Positions 46,032 through 56,623 are shown, counted from the stretch's first letter. The stretch: DNA of 64,000 nucleotides from Cryptomeria japonica (GCF_030272615.1 NC_081408.1:766109330-766173329); one strand, 5' to 3'. Notes: a model not told the origin generated them from the letters alone. A program made the numbers and translations.

Positions 46032-47644
46032 CTATGATGAACTCCCTCCCTTGGAGCTGCCTAGCCTCGATGGAGTCTGAGCCCTAGACGGACCCGCCCC
46101 AAGATCACCGCTCCTGTCCCCTCTATCTGGTGGTGGTGGAGGACCCATAACCCCACCGCTGGACGCCTGTCTCCTTTGGCTTCCTCCCGTAGTTGTCGCT
46201 GTCCGCGATGGTCTGCGGAAGCTCCTTGCCCGCTGCTCTAGTGGCACTGCCCCGTAATATAGGTCTCACCAGTAACCTATCTACTCCCCAACCCGAAGAA
46301 CATAGGCATATCCAGCCCCTGTATCCTTTGCCCCTGCCTCCCAGCCCTCAGCGCTATCTCAGCCTCAGTATAGTGCTGGATAGCCTGATCTCGCTTATGC
46401 TCTATCTCCCTCAGTCACCTCCTGAGCCTAGCCATCTCCCTCTCCAGGTCCTAAATCTCATCTGCCTATCCCTCGTAGATCTCCCTCAGCTCAAGCAGCT
46501 CATCCTCCTCCTCCTCGGCCTCCTGTGCCTCTTCCTGTGGCTCCCCCTATACTGGTGCCTGTACCTGTACCTGTACCTACCTCTGCCCCTGTCCCTACAC
46601 TTGTCTAGGACCCTGTGCTGCTGGCACCTGTAGTGGCAATCCACCGCGACCTCTCACCACCCGAGCCTATCTCTCCTCCCCGCATAATCCTGTAAACATC
46701 CTCCAAGGTGACTGTCATCTCACCCATCGGCAAATGAAAACTACAAGTCTCTGAGTGCCATCTCTCAGCCAGCACAGTCATCAAACCCATGTTCACTCGA
46801 AACTCAGACACATATAGAATAAATCGCAAACCCATAACCTCAATCGCGGCTCTATCCTCAAATATCAGCTTTGGTCGTAACCTCTGAGTCGATGGGAATC
46901 TCTCCCGTGACTCCAGCATAGGTAGGTACTCCTACAACCAAGCAAAGGAATCATGTCAGTCAAAGTGACACTCACTGTTCATCACAAAGTGTTGCTATCT
47001 ATCCTAGTGACACTCACTGTTCATCACAAAGTGTTGCTTCTATCCTAGTGGTACTCCCAGTTCATCACAAAGTACTACGTGTTTTTGTACTCCCCGTTCA
47101 TCACAAAGTGCTGCTCCTATTGGTACTCCCTATTCATCACAAAGTACTATGTCTTGGTACTCATTGTTCATCACAAAGTGCCTCGATCTATCCTATCCTA
47201 GGGCCTCTTCTTGAGTGTATCCTCTTGAGTAGTTTCATAATTGGCAACATATGTTCTATCACAAAATTGTCAATCCTAGCCCTATCTGCTATCCTAGTCT
47301 TCCCTAGAGGACCTGCTTGAGTGTATCCTCTCAGCAGCTTATCCAATCGACAACGTATGTTCATCACAGAACTGCCGATTTGACCTTGAAGACATAAATG
47401 CACATTTTTGACATAAATGCGCCTACTCTGCACAGACGCGCCTAGCACCAGCACAAATGCACCTCGACATTTTTTGACATTGTTTGACATAGCTAAACAC
47501 ACATTTATTACTCTACCTAGCATGCATTAATGACAATATTTATTATGAAAAAGTACAAGAAGGTTTTGTGGTACTTACCGGCTCTCCTGCATCTGTTGGC
47601 CTCTAAAATCGGCGAACATGATCAAATCTATGCATCAATGCCAT
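46032..47644 (-). pseudogene. Antisense PMD gene of the Tat derivative, internally deleted
   Basis: Exon 1 is 47644-47579 (ATG, 22 codons, one TAG). The donor CCG|GTAAGT and acceptor GGTTGTAG|GAG bound an intron at 47578-46932 (647 bp); the frame passes the junction in phase 0. Exon 2 reads YLPMLESRERFPSTQRLRPK, then LAERWHSETCSFHLPMGEMT (signature 46739-46695, ending VTLEDV), and about 15 residues on switches to Gly/Thr-rich sequence. The rest of the PMD is deleted. A coiled coil (LLELREIYEG, LEREMARLRR) and the tail ASSGGVMGPP with an Arg/Ser-rich end follow, with frame breaks. Layout, intron size (647 against 673 bp) and tail match the gene at 34438-37144. Confidence 0.8.
46977..47180 (+). 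repeat. Tandem array in the antisense PMD intron
   Basis: Six units start TTCATCACAAAGTRCT at about 46977, 47019, 47060, 47096, 47132 and 47166 (spacing 34-42 bp), joined by TGGTACTCC-type spacers. It occupies the same intron position as the array at 36683-36996 but has an unrelated sequence. Confidence 0.85.
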
Positions 47645-47733
47645 CGCTGCTGACTAATGCTGCTCTATTCTCTCTCTGCACTCTGATCTCTTGGATGTGT
47701 AGATGACAATGAGGATGTTTTCCCCTCGTGGTC

Positions 47734-47742
47734 TATCTTATA
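47734..47742 (-). promoter_or_regulatory. Candidate TATA box for the antisense PMD gene
   Basis: TATAAGATA on the minus strand, 90-98 bp upstream of the exon-1 ATG (47644). The position matches the TATA-like site of the first Tat element. 47645-47984 otherwise holds no gene, only GAGGGGGCATA at 47898-47908. Confidence 0.55.
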
Positions 47743-47984
47743 GACTACCCTAGTCCTAGCCCTAGCCTTTGTTTCCCAAGTCAGTCTTCATTATCCTGTG
47801 ACTCTGTCACTCTATCCTGCCTTGTCAGTCATTTCTAGCCTTTCTTTCTTATCGAGAGATTTCTGCGATCTTTCCAGACATTTCCATCCAATCTCTCGAG
47901 GGGGCATATCATTCCCATCTTGGGGCAACTTTGTATCAGTTCATCTTATCTTCTTTGAAACAACGTGACAAGCTGCATTGTCTC

Positions 47985-47998
47985 AAAGAGGGGCAAAA
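47985..47998 (+). promoter_or_regulatory. Polypurine tract of the Tat derivative
   Basis: AAAGAGGGGCAAAA abuts the 3' LTR. Confidence 0.85.
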
Positions 47999-48804
47999 TG
48001 TAGACACCTAAAATTGTCATGTCTAATTAAATAAATATTTTATTTATTTATTTAATTACTTTAGCCTAATTCTTCTATTAATTAAATAAATCTTTATTTA
48101 TTTAATTAATTCATTTATCCTCTTCTAGCCTTATTTCTCATTTAAATAAATACTTTTATTTATTTAAATTATCCTTTTCCTAAATTAAATAAATATCTTA
48201 TTTATTTAATTAATCCCACTTCCTCTAGTAATTAAATAAATCTTTATTTATCTAATTAATTCATTAGCCTTTTCTACCCATGACACATGTCATTCATCTC
48301 TTAATTCCTACACTACCTACCCTCTCATTATTTTATTATTTTCTTTACCTACCCTCTCATTATTTTATTATTTCTTTACCTACCCTCTAATCACAGCCGA
48401 CCTCTTTTACACCTCTCAATCTTATCCCTCCATTTCTTATGGTGTCCTCTATATAAGGAGATGCTTCCTTCATTATCAAACCCTGGCTAATCAATTTATG
48501 CATTTGACTACACTATGCTTTTCATATGAGATCCTACTTGCAACCACATTTCCGTTCTTTGTTGAGCTCTTGTGCACATAAAATCTGAGAGCAAATATAC
48601 CAAGCAAGATCAATGGAGATAGGAAGAATGGAGATTCAAACCCTATTGGACATGTGATGGTATAATCTTTGTGATTTCATTTTATTTGCATTGTCTTAGG
48701 TAATCTTCATATGTTATGGTGGATCTTTGTTGTTGTTAGGCTAGGGTTTGTGGTTGAATTCATTTAGTCTTTCATAATTGTTGTATCCATTTTCACCATA
48801 AACA
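47999..48804 (+). repeat. 3' LTR of the Tat derivative
   Basis: 806 bp with the same palindrome series (48020-48262) and TATA box as the 5' LTR. Confidence 0.92.
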
Positions 48805-49084
48805 AGAAGTATCAAAGTTCTCCAATTTTTAAGCTTTAAGGCCACACCAAGGACTTCATAATCACATTATTTGGGTCGAAATCAAAGGTACACGCATTAA
48901 TGCTATAGGTATGAGATTGACTGTAGTTTCAAATTTTATAAAGCATAAACATTTCAATCTTTTCATTTTAGATCTAGTTTCAAATTTAGGATAATAATTG
49001 TGTGTCATAATCAATTTAGTCTCTTATTCTCCATCTTCAAAGTACATAATTACTTATAAAAATGATTGAAATAAATATTTGATT
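48805..49084. other. Flank, with a repeat of sequence left of the Tat derivative
   Basis: 48953-49066 resembles 41960-42075, which lies on the other side of the inserted element (shared words CAATCTTTTCAT, CTAGTTTCAAATTT, TTCTCCATCTTCAAA). No gene. Confidence 0.5.
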
Positions 49085-49501
49085 ATTTTAGATAAGCCCA
49101 ACAAATGGGATTTGATTTTACCATAGGTAGATTTTGCATATAGTAATTCTATCAATATGAGCACTAGTAAATAACCATTTCAGATTGTATATGGAAGTGG
49201 TCCAAGTTTTTCTTCATAGTTAAGGAAGATGGATAAAGGAGAAAAAAGAGTGTTGAAGTTAAAGACTATGGACAGTACTTAAATAATTTGCATGTAGAGG
49301 AGAGAAATCATATTAATAAGATGAATATTTAGTACAAGGGTAAGACAAATCAAAAGAGGAGATATAAGGAATTTCATATTGGAGATGAATTCATGGTCCA
49401 TCTAAGAAAAGAGAGGTTTCCTATAGGAAAATATAAAAGTTGCAGATGACAAAATTTGGGCCATGCAAAATCCTAAAGAAGCATGATCCATGAAATGATT
49501 A
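49085..49501 (+). pseudogene. pol: Gypsy integrase C-terminal fragment, upstream half
   Basis: Broken by stops and frame changes, it still reads KWDLILP-VDFAYSNSIN, PFQIVYGSGP, then FHIGDEFMVHLRKERFPIG-like and FGPCKILKKHDP. These are the end of the integrase core and the start of the C-terminal region of chromovirus-like gypsy elements. It stops at 49501 where another element is inserted, and resumes at 53331 with AYEVEFPRGHKNSPMFN. Confidence 0.75.
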
Positions 49502-50337
49502 TGATGCAGGAGCATCCCCGGTCGATGGGCAATCTTGCATCAACCAAAAATATTTCCTTTCAGTTTTGTTCTTGTTTAGTTCTTTGTGCAATTTTTTGCA
49601 TTCTTACCGGTATGTACCGATAGTTGCTTGTTCTCCATGGCAGATCTTATTTTTGGTTTCTAGATGGTTTCATGTGCTTGATTCCAGATTTTTCAGTTCA
49701 TTTGGGTTCTTTTTCGGTTAGTTATCACTTCGAGTTGGTTTTTCTAGGTTCCCAAGACAGTTCTTGTGCTTATCGGTTGGTTTTCCTTCATTACTGGTGT
49801 GATTCTTGGCATGTGGATTCATTTTGGGTCTTGTCTGATGTTCTTTGGCGTGTGGCTGAACTTCCTGCTGAACCGCATCACTTGGTTGTTATTTTACAGA
49901 AAGATTTATCTAATTCTTAGGACCGACCTAATTACACGTTTCATTTTCCTGGATTGGTGAATGTAATCTTATGAGGCCAACTTGGATATGTTCCTGTGGG
50001 TATAAATATGATGTTATGTAATCATTTGTAGGGGTAGAGGAAGTAGAACTTAGAATGAGGATTGAGATTCGTATGTTTTGATCCGGTTGATTCTTAGAGT
50101 CCCTGGTTGGATTGTATCTGGCTTGAAGCCTACATGTAACCAATTAATTATCAGATGTTCCTTGATGATACTATAATGATTGTCGGATGATTGCCGAATG
50201 ATTGCTACAAATTCTATGACTTAAATATGACCTTTTTATGTGAATTTGTTATGTTTTCTTGTTGTTTCCGTTGTGTATCTCTTGTTTCATAAGTCAGTTG
50301 ACTCTTTTGAGGGTTTTTATCGGTTATGGTTGCATCA
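49502..50337 (+). repeat. 5' LTR of the gag-protease element
   Basis: 836 bp. CCGG and TCGG words here often appear as CCAG or TCAG in the 3' LTR. Confidence 0.88.
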
Positions 50338-50339
50338 AG

Positions 50340-50350
50340 TGGTATCAGAG
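50340..50350 (+). promoter_or_regulatory. Primer-binding site
   Basis: TGGTATCAGAG, two bases after the LTR end. Confidence 0.85.
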
Positions 50351-50356
50351 TTGGTT

Positions 50357-52309
50357 ATGGATTGGCTGGTGGAAGAATCATTTGCAAACATTGAGACATT
50401 CGTTGAGGTGGACAGATCGCCGATTGGAGGCATGTTGCGTGTGTGTTCAATAGATCACCGAGGGGAGGCAATTGAAACCAATAGTCAGATCTTCAAGTTG
50501 AGGCAGTTTGCCAGAGTGGAAGAAGAGATGCCACCAAGGAGGAAAAACCCCCGGAGGGTAGAATAGATGATGGAAGAATTCAAGAATGAAGTGAGGAATG
50601 AAATCTAGAATGCTTTGGTTGGTTTGTGAAGAAACCCTGATTTTGAGGATGAATGTGAGGAATTCGGTGAAGAGCTTGAGGAAGCTAAAGGAGCGGAAGA
50701 TGAGAGAGAAGAGATATTCCTAAGAGAAGTGGTGCAAGCAAGTAAAGTGCATAAAGTTGAGGTTTCTAACTTTTTCGGAGCACTGAACCAGGAGGATCTG
50801 ATCGATTGGATCATAGAGTTAGAGGACTACTTTAAGTTTGAGGATGTCAAAGACCCGCAAAGAGTCCAATTGGCAAAGACTAGGTTGAAAGGGCATGCTA
50901 CCTTGTGGTGGAAGGAATTGCAAAAAGACAGAGTGGAGAATGGTGAATTGAAGATCTACCGATGGAGACATATGGTTGCAATATTGAAGGCCAAGTTCAT
51001 ATCGGGAGACTATGAATTGGAACTGTTCAAGAAGTTGCAAAACCCGAAACAGAGAAACATGACTGTGAAGGAATATACCGAGGAATTTTACAAGATGGTG
51101 ATTAGATTTGGACATAGAGAGATGGATAGACAAAATGTGGTGAGGTACATCAATGGACTTTCTTTTAGCATTCAAGATGAGATGAGTACGTTTAAGGTTT
51201 CCATAGTTGAAGAAGCTTACCAACATGCTTTGAAGGCTGAGGAGAAGGTGAGAAGAATACAACCAAATAAGGGAAAGGAGAAATTCAAGATGAATGATAG
51301 TATGAAGAAACTGATTGAATAAGAGGAGGGAAAACCTAAGTGGGGTAAAGAATCGGAGCAGAAGACACCAAGGAAGGCTAGCAGCAGTACTGGTAGAGAA
51401 TTTCTTGGTAAATGTTTCAAGTGTGGAGAAACTGGACATAGATCCTATGAATGTAAGCAAGGAATGGCAAGAAGTTGTGTGGTAAGTGAAGAACCGTATG
51501 GTACTGGATCTGACTGTGTACTAAAGAAAGGAGAATCCCTTATGTTCAAAAGAAAGTATAGAAGAACTAATCAGAGGAGGAGTCTTTTTCGGACCGTACG
51601 CAAATCAGGTGGTAAGTGTTGCAAGGTTATCCTAGATATTGGAAGCACTGATAATTTATTATCTAAGGAGATGGTTGTGAAGCTTGGGTTGAAGAGGCTT
51701 AATCATCCATGTCCTTATGAGGTGAGTTGGTTATGAGATGATCAAAAGATAGAGATAAAGGAGTAGTGTTTGGTGAATTTCAATATTGGGCCTTTCAGCG
51801 ATTAAGTTTTATGTGATATTGTGTCAATGAATGTTTGTTATGTCTTGTTGGGAAAACCCTAGCACTGTGATAGAGGAGCTACTTATGAGTGTAGAAGAAA
51901 CCTAGTTACTATTGAAAAGGATGGGCAGAAGTTCACATAGATTTCTTTAAAGGAGAAAGAGAAGGAGGTGAAGAGATTGAGTCCTGAGATAAGTTGCACT
52001 ATTGAGAAACCGGTGATAGGGGCTATACCAGAAGGATTGATAGAACCGATTGCAGAAGTTATACCAGAGGATTTGAAGAAAGATCTGATAGAACCAGTTG
52101 CAAAAGTTATACCTGAGGATTTGAAGAAAGATCTAATAGAACCAGTTGCGAAGGTTATATTGAAGGGTGACATGAGTTTGCAGAAGGATCTGACGAATGA
52201 GTCTGATGGACATATGGAACCGGTTGACAGAAAGCTCACGACGACAAACCGAATGAAGTCTTGTGGCAAAAGAAATCTTGAGTTGCAGAAGAGAGAAGGC
52301 AACACATAG
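50357..52309 (+). pseudogene. gag: Gypsy Gag-protease
   Basis: One continuous frame from ATG 50357, with roughly ten stops and no frameshift before 52309. A basic-acidic N terminus (PPRRKNPRRVE) precedes the capsid domain: VSNFFGALNQEDLIDWIIEL, KTRLKGHATLWWKEL, FKKLQNPKQRNMTVKEYTEE, RYINGLSFSIQDEM (Retrotrans_gag). A CCHC knuckle CFKCGETGHRSYEC lies at 51413-51454. The protease keeps LDIGSTDNLLSKEMV (Asp 51635-51637) and YVLLGKP. The usual ID(S/G)GS has become LDIGS, so activity is doubtful. A 16-residue repeat (LIEPVAKVIPEDLKKD) follows at 52037-52155. After 52309 only frame-shifted remains lead into the LTR at 52515. Confidence 0.87.
52037..52155 (+). repeat. 48-bp tandem repeat in the protease tail
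   Basis: About 2.5 copies of a 48-bp unit encode LIEPVAKVIPEDLKKD. It is in frame, so copy number can change without breaking the protein. Confidence 0.85.
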
Positions 52310-52514
52310 AGAATGTGCAGATGTGAAGCAAAGAAAGAAAAACAAAGGGAGTCAAAAGTTAGAGAAGCCCGTTGACATACCAAAGGAGCTAAAGCAGAGT
52401 TTGGCAGATAAAGAAGATGTTTGGATCAGAAATAAGCATGGGATCTTCATTCTGAATCCTTTTAGATGTTCATGAGTTGCCTCTCATGGAACATATTTTT
52501 AAACCTGGGTTGTC

Positions 52515-53330
52515 TGATGCAGGAGCATCCCCGTTTGATGGGCAATCTTGCATCAACCAAAAATATTTCCTTTCAATTTTGTTCTTGTTTAGTTCTTTGT
52601 GCAGTTTTATGTATTCTTACTACTATGTACCAGTAGTTGCTTGCTCTTCGTGGCAGATATTATCTTTTAGTTTCCAAATGGTTTCATGTGCTTGATTCCA
52701 GATTTTTTAGTTCATTTGGGTTCTTTTCCAGTCAGTTATTGCTTTCGGCTGGCTTTTTGTGGGTTCCTAGAACAGTTCTTGTTCTTACCAGTTGGTTTTC
52801 CTTTATTACCAGTGCAATTCTTGGCGTGTGGATCCATTTTGGGTCTTGTCTGATGTTCTTTGGCATGTGGGCGACCTTCCTACAAAACCACATCACTTGG
52901 TTGTTATTTTCTAGAATGATTTATCTAATTCTTAGGGCCAACCTAATTACATGTTTCATTTACCTGCATTGGTGAATGTAATCTTATGAGGCTGACCCGG
53001 ATATGTTCTGGTGGGTATAAATATGATGTTATGTAATCATTTGTAGGGGCAGAGGAAGTAGAACTTAGAATGAGGATTGAGATTCGCATGTTGTGATCCG
53101 GTTGATTCTTAGAGTCCCTAGTTGGATTGTATCTGGCTTGAAGCTTGCATGTAATCGGTTAATTACCGGATGTTCCTTGATGATAATATAATGATTGCCA
53201 GAAATCCCATGGCTTTAATATGACTTGTTTATGTGAATTTGTTATGTTTTCTTGTTGTTTTCATTGTGTATCTCTCACTGCATAAGTCGGTTGACTCTTT
53301 TGAGGGTTTTTACGGGTTATGGCTACATCA
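52515..53330 (+). repeat. 3' LTR of the gag-protease element
   Basis: 816 bp, matching 49502-50337, about 20 bp shorter. Confidence 0.88.
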
Positions 53331-53626
53331 GCTTATGAGGTAGAGTTTCCAAGAGGACATAAGAATTCACCTATGTTTAATATTCTAAATTCCGTAGAGT
53401 ATCATGAAGGAGGCATTAAAGATGAATCAACAAAAGCATAGTGGAATATTCTAGCTATTAGTTTAGAAAAATAGATAGAAGACATATTGTGTAGTCATGT
53501 GGATAGAAGCCCAAGAAATAGATAGTATGAGGAGTAAATGGTTGTCTAAGGTTGAGGTTGACTATCTTGGTTTTCCTTAAACACCTAAGATGTTACAAGG
53601 TTTCTTCTTGAATTACCTTGGGTGTT
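53331..53626 (+). pseudogene. pol: Gypsy integrase C-terminal fragment, downstream half (chromodomain-like)
   Basis: It reads AYEVEFPRGHKNSPMFNI, then EDILCSHVDRSPRNR-YEE and, shifted, SKAEVDYLGFP, the end of chromovirus-like integrase with a chromodomain-type segment. It continues the fragment ending at 49501. Stops and a frame shift are present. Confidence 0.75.
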
Positions 53627-54520
53627 TGACGCAGGAGCATCTAGTAGTGTATGGGAAATCTTGCATCACCCAATAATGTTGTATTTTCATTTCATTTTGT
53701 AGTTTTAATTAGTTGTTTTGGAGCCCATGGTGACACATACAAGTCTAGGATAGTCATAAGCTTGAAATGGCCAAAAATATTCACTTGCTATTTTTATTAA
53801 GTCAAATTTTTTGGGTTTGTATGGACTTTTTAAATGACCCCAAGGAGCAAAATTAAAAAATAAAATGAGTGGTGAAAGAATCATCTCAATAACTTACACC
53901 ATATGGAAGATATTAAAGTTTTGTCCTAAGAAATTTCTACAATGAAGTTTCAAACTAAAAATTGAGGACCTTAGAAGCTCTACAAAAATTTAAATTTGGA
54001 TAAATAGATCTTCAAATGTATTAGTAATTGTAGATTTCTTCAAGATCTTTCCAATGATATGTTATAATAGTAATTTTGATGGCTAAGTCAAAAGTTATGG
54101 CTCACAAAAGTTGTGTCACTAAAACTCAAGTTTCGATGAAAAATCCACATAGGCAAGAAAGTGAACTGTACTGGACTTTTGGGTGCCAAAAAGAACAAAA
54201 TTTACACTTTCTAGAACATTCTAAGGTGGTTATTGGTGCTAAATAAAGAGGTAAATGAGGGTTATAAAACGTAATTCCAATAGTGTAGATTATGGCTCTA
54301 GGTTGCAGATTTATGTAATAAGAAAGCCCATGTGGATGTAGCATGTTATTTTTTGAATATTTTAATTTCATTTCTTAGAGATAATAGAAGGCATGCATTT
54401 CTTTCTTGCATTGCTTATTTATTTTTCTATCGTTGTTGTGTGTTTGGGTTTGTAAGTGGAGATCCCTTCATCACTAGTCTATTGAATAGTATCATTATCT
54501 TGATTGCATTCCATATCTAA
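53627..54520 (+). mobile_element. 3' LTR of the host gypsy element
   Basis: It starts TGACGCAGGAGCATC and shares GGGAAATCTTGCATCA with the start of the nested element's LTRs. The right end is not clear; about 54500-54520 is my estimate from the family LTR length. Confidence 0.5.
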
Positions 54521-55059
54521 TCTTTCACACATGAAAAGTGGAAAATATTATGCTATCTAAGGGAATTCCTCAGTTAAACCATGTATTTATGTTCCCACCT
54601 CCATCAAAAACAATGTTGATTGGTAAAGAATGCTTTCCCTCAAGGGAATATAGGCAAATAAATAATGATAATGTTGATATAATAATTATTACTTCATAAG
54701 TGAAGCCCTAGCTTGGATTCCAAACAAGGTGTTGATGAATATATTGCAAATGTTATTACATTTACATGATGAAAAATAAGAAACAAAATAAGTTTGTGCT
54801 TATAGTTGACAACATACTTGACAATGTCCTCAGACTTCTTACATCTATAGTATTTGATTGCTTGATCCCTAGAGTGCTTGATTACATAGGAAGATTCATT
54901 AAATTTATTGGCAAGCATTTTAAAATGATAAAGGGAGTCACTTTTATATGCGACTTACACCTTTTTGTTGACAATTATCCTGAGAGTGTTTGGCATTGGA
55001 ATACCAATGTTAAGGAAAAAATAAGGAAATTTAAATATTAAAATTTGGAGCCAAATCAT
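54521..55059. other. No gene recognised
   Basis: The open stretch at 54766-55041 (91 codons) has no motif I can name. It lies just upstream of an RT relic and may be decayed pol. Confidence 0.4.
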
Positions 55060-55290
55060 GAGGATAGGGGTTGTAAAATTATATTTGTGATGGATGGATT
55101 CTCAAGTTACAATTAGGTAAAGGAAAAAGAGTCTAAACCAAAAAATAACTTTCACACCTTGTGGTGCATATGTATATCTAAGGATGACCTTTGGATTAAC
55201 AAATGCTAGAGCTAAATCGCAAATAGCAACAAATGTTGCATTTGTAAATCATGGCAGTGTATCAAGATGACTTGACTTTACATATTGGTA
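55060..55290 (+). pseudogene. pol: Gypsy RT relic
   Basis: Across several frames I read MDGFSSYN, then PCGAYVYLRMTFGLTNARA and, at the end, VYQDDLTLH. These match the order MDGFSGYNQI, PWGTYAYRRMPFGL-NA and VYLDDLTVF of gypsy RT. The active-site pair DD is still visible. Too broken to classify further. Confidence 0.65.
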
Positions 55291-55473
55291 AAATATCATT
55301 CATTGGAATCCTATCACCCATCCCATATACCAATTCATATGGATATTCCCCTTGTAGCATTGAAAATTATAATCGATACAATTCACACCTCATGTTTGTG
55401 CTCCTACTTTAGTGTGTCCCATTTTCATATCCCTAGGCCTGTTTTGGTGTCTTTTACTCAAACCTTGTTGTCA

Positions 55474-56077
55474 TGTATTGACACCACTGGGTGAGCTCCA
55501 TACTAGAATTATTCTCCCTTAGTCTTTGAGTTTTTTATCCTGATTTTGGAGAATAAGGTTACCCCCAATACCTTGGTCCCCCTTAAACAAGTCCTAATTT
55601 AGGACTGGACAGACTCTTTGTTTCTCTGATGGAATTTGGTCCCCATAGCTAGACATGATCATTCAAGGTCGGCCTAATCAATAATTTACCTAGGGAGCCC
55701 TATATAAAGACATCCTATCAATTCATTTTGACATCCACTACATATCCATAGTATTCGTGCATCTGTGAACCATTCATCATCCAACATTCTCAAGCATTGA
55801 AGGAAACATTTTATCCTTCAAGAATTATGAAGCAAAGTTACATCAATCTTCATGCAAGCATGTATCTTTTATTAGGTCTTTCACATTCATGTGTTTGTCA
55901 TAACATTACATCCAACATTGGTGATTACATTCAAATAGCATTACATCACCAATCCTTCTATCAACCATTACATATTTGAGGTATATCTCATAGCATTTAC
56001 TTTAGTATTTACATTATTCAATTCAATGTTAATTCTTAAATCAGGGTTCGACCTAAGGCAAACCCGTATCCACAACA
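55474..56077 (+). mobile_element. Possible gypsy LTR fragment
   Basis: TGTATTGACACC start, TATATAAA box at 55701-55708 in the context GGGAGCCCTATATAAAGA, and CACAACA end. No second copy or target duplication is found. The rest of 55291-56623 holds no gene I can support. Confidence 0.3.
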
Positions 56078-56623
56078 ATTTATTCTCATTATGTGTGCAA
56101 GGTATTGACTCAGGAGATGTACCTCAGAGATCTCGATAGAGGTGAAAACAACGAACAAGTTCATCTTTCAATAGAGCAAAAGTCAAATGACTAGGGTGAA
56201 TCTATACTACCTGGTCCTGGAAAATCAGGGTAAACTTCTGGATACATATTCTAAACATATTTTGCCCAAATCCCAATCTATGCCTTGTTTTGTCCTAGTT
56301 TCACAATTCACATCCAATCTTCAACTAGAAAGAGTGGGCAAACTAAAAACCAATGAATCTGATTAGAATTTCAGTCCTTTTCCTATTTGGATTGTGGCTA
56401 GATCTAATGGATTCACTCATCTTTCAATGTACTGATCTCCCAAGTAAAATTAGTGGTTTTATTGTCTTAATTGATGAAACCCTAATTTTACCCCATTCGG
56501 TATTGGTGAAATTGACTTTTTTCCTACTTATTTCTGATTTATGGTCTCAGATCTGATTTGTAGGCATTTAAACACTAATTTTTGCAGTCATAAATCATAT
56601 TTTCTATTAAATTACATAAACTT

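Larger units (their letters stand above)
42207..48804 (+). mobile_element. 6.6-kb deletion derivative of a Tat element
   Basis: LTRs at 42207-42953 and 47999-48804, flanked by perfect AGAAG (42202-42206, 48805-48809). The interior holds only a protease tail, linker and integrase tail in sense, a spacer, and the antisense PMD gene with its own TATA-like sequence. Gag, the protease active site, RT, RNases H and the integrase core are missing, and so is most of the primer site. It is a relative of the element at 20534, not a copy: LTR body and intronic repeats differ. Confidence 0.93.
49502..53330 (+). mobile_element. 3.8-kb gag-protease-only LTR element, nested in integrase
   Basis: LTRs at 49502-50337 and 52515-53330, TGATGCAGG to CATCA. 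The initiator-Met primer site lies at 50340-50350. Flanks are GATTA (49497-49501) and GCTTA (53331-53335), a target duplication with one mutation. The interior has only gag and protease, with no trace of RT, RNase H or integrase, so it resembles TR-GAG type non-autonomous elements. Its LTR start is shared with the LTR of its host element at 53627. Confidence 0.88.

Noticed and set aside
46977-47180. CRISPR-like array (regular repeats of about 14 bp with spacers)
   Set aside because: Plant retrotransposon intron, degenerate units, related spacers and no cas genes.
47731-47765. Telomere-like CTAGGG repeats on the minus strand
   Set aside because: Only two or three imperfect units (CTAGGGCTAGGACTAGGG), not the plant TTTAGGG repeat.
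50819-51460. Minus-strand ORF of 213 codons
   Set aside because: Exact shadow of the gypsy Gag capsid domain on the plus strand, which has clear motifs.
51883-52383. Minus-strand ORF of 166 codons with repeats (SIRSFFKSSGITFATG)
   Set aside because: Its repeat is the complement of the 48-bp tandem repeat in the protease tail.
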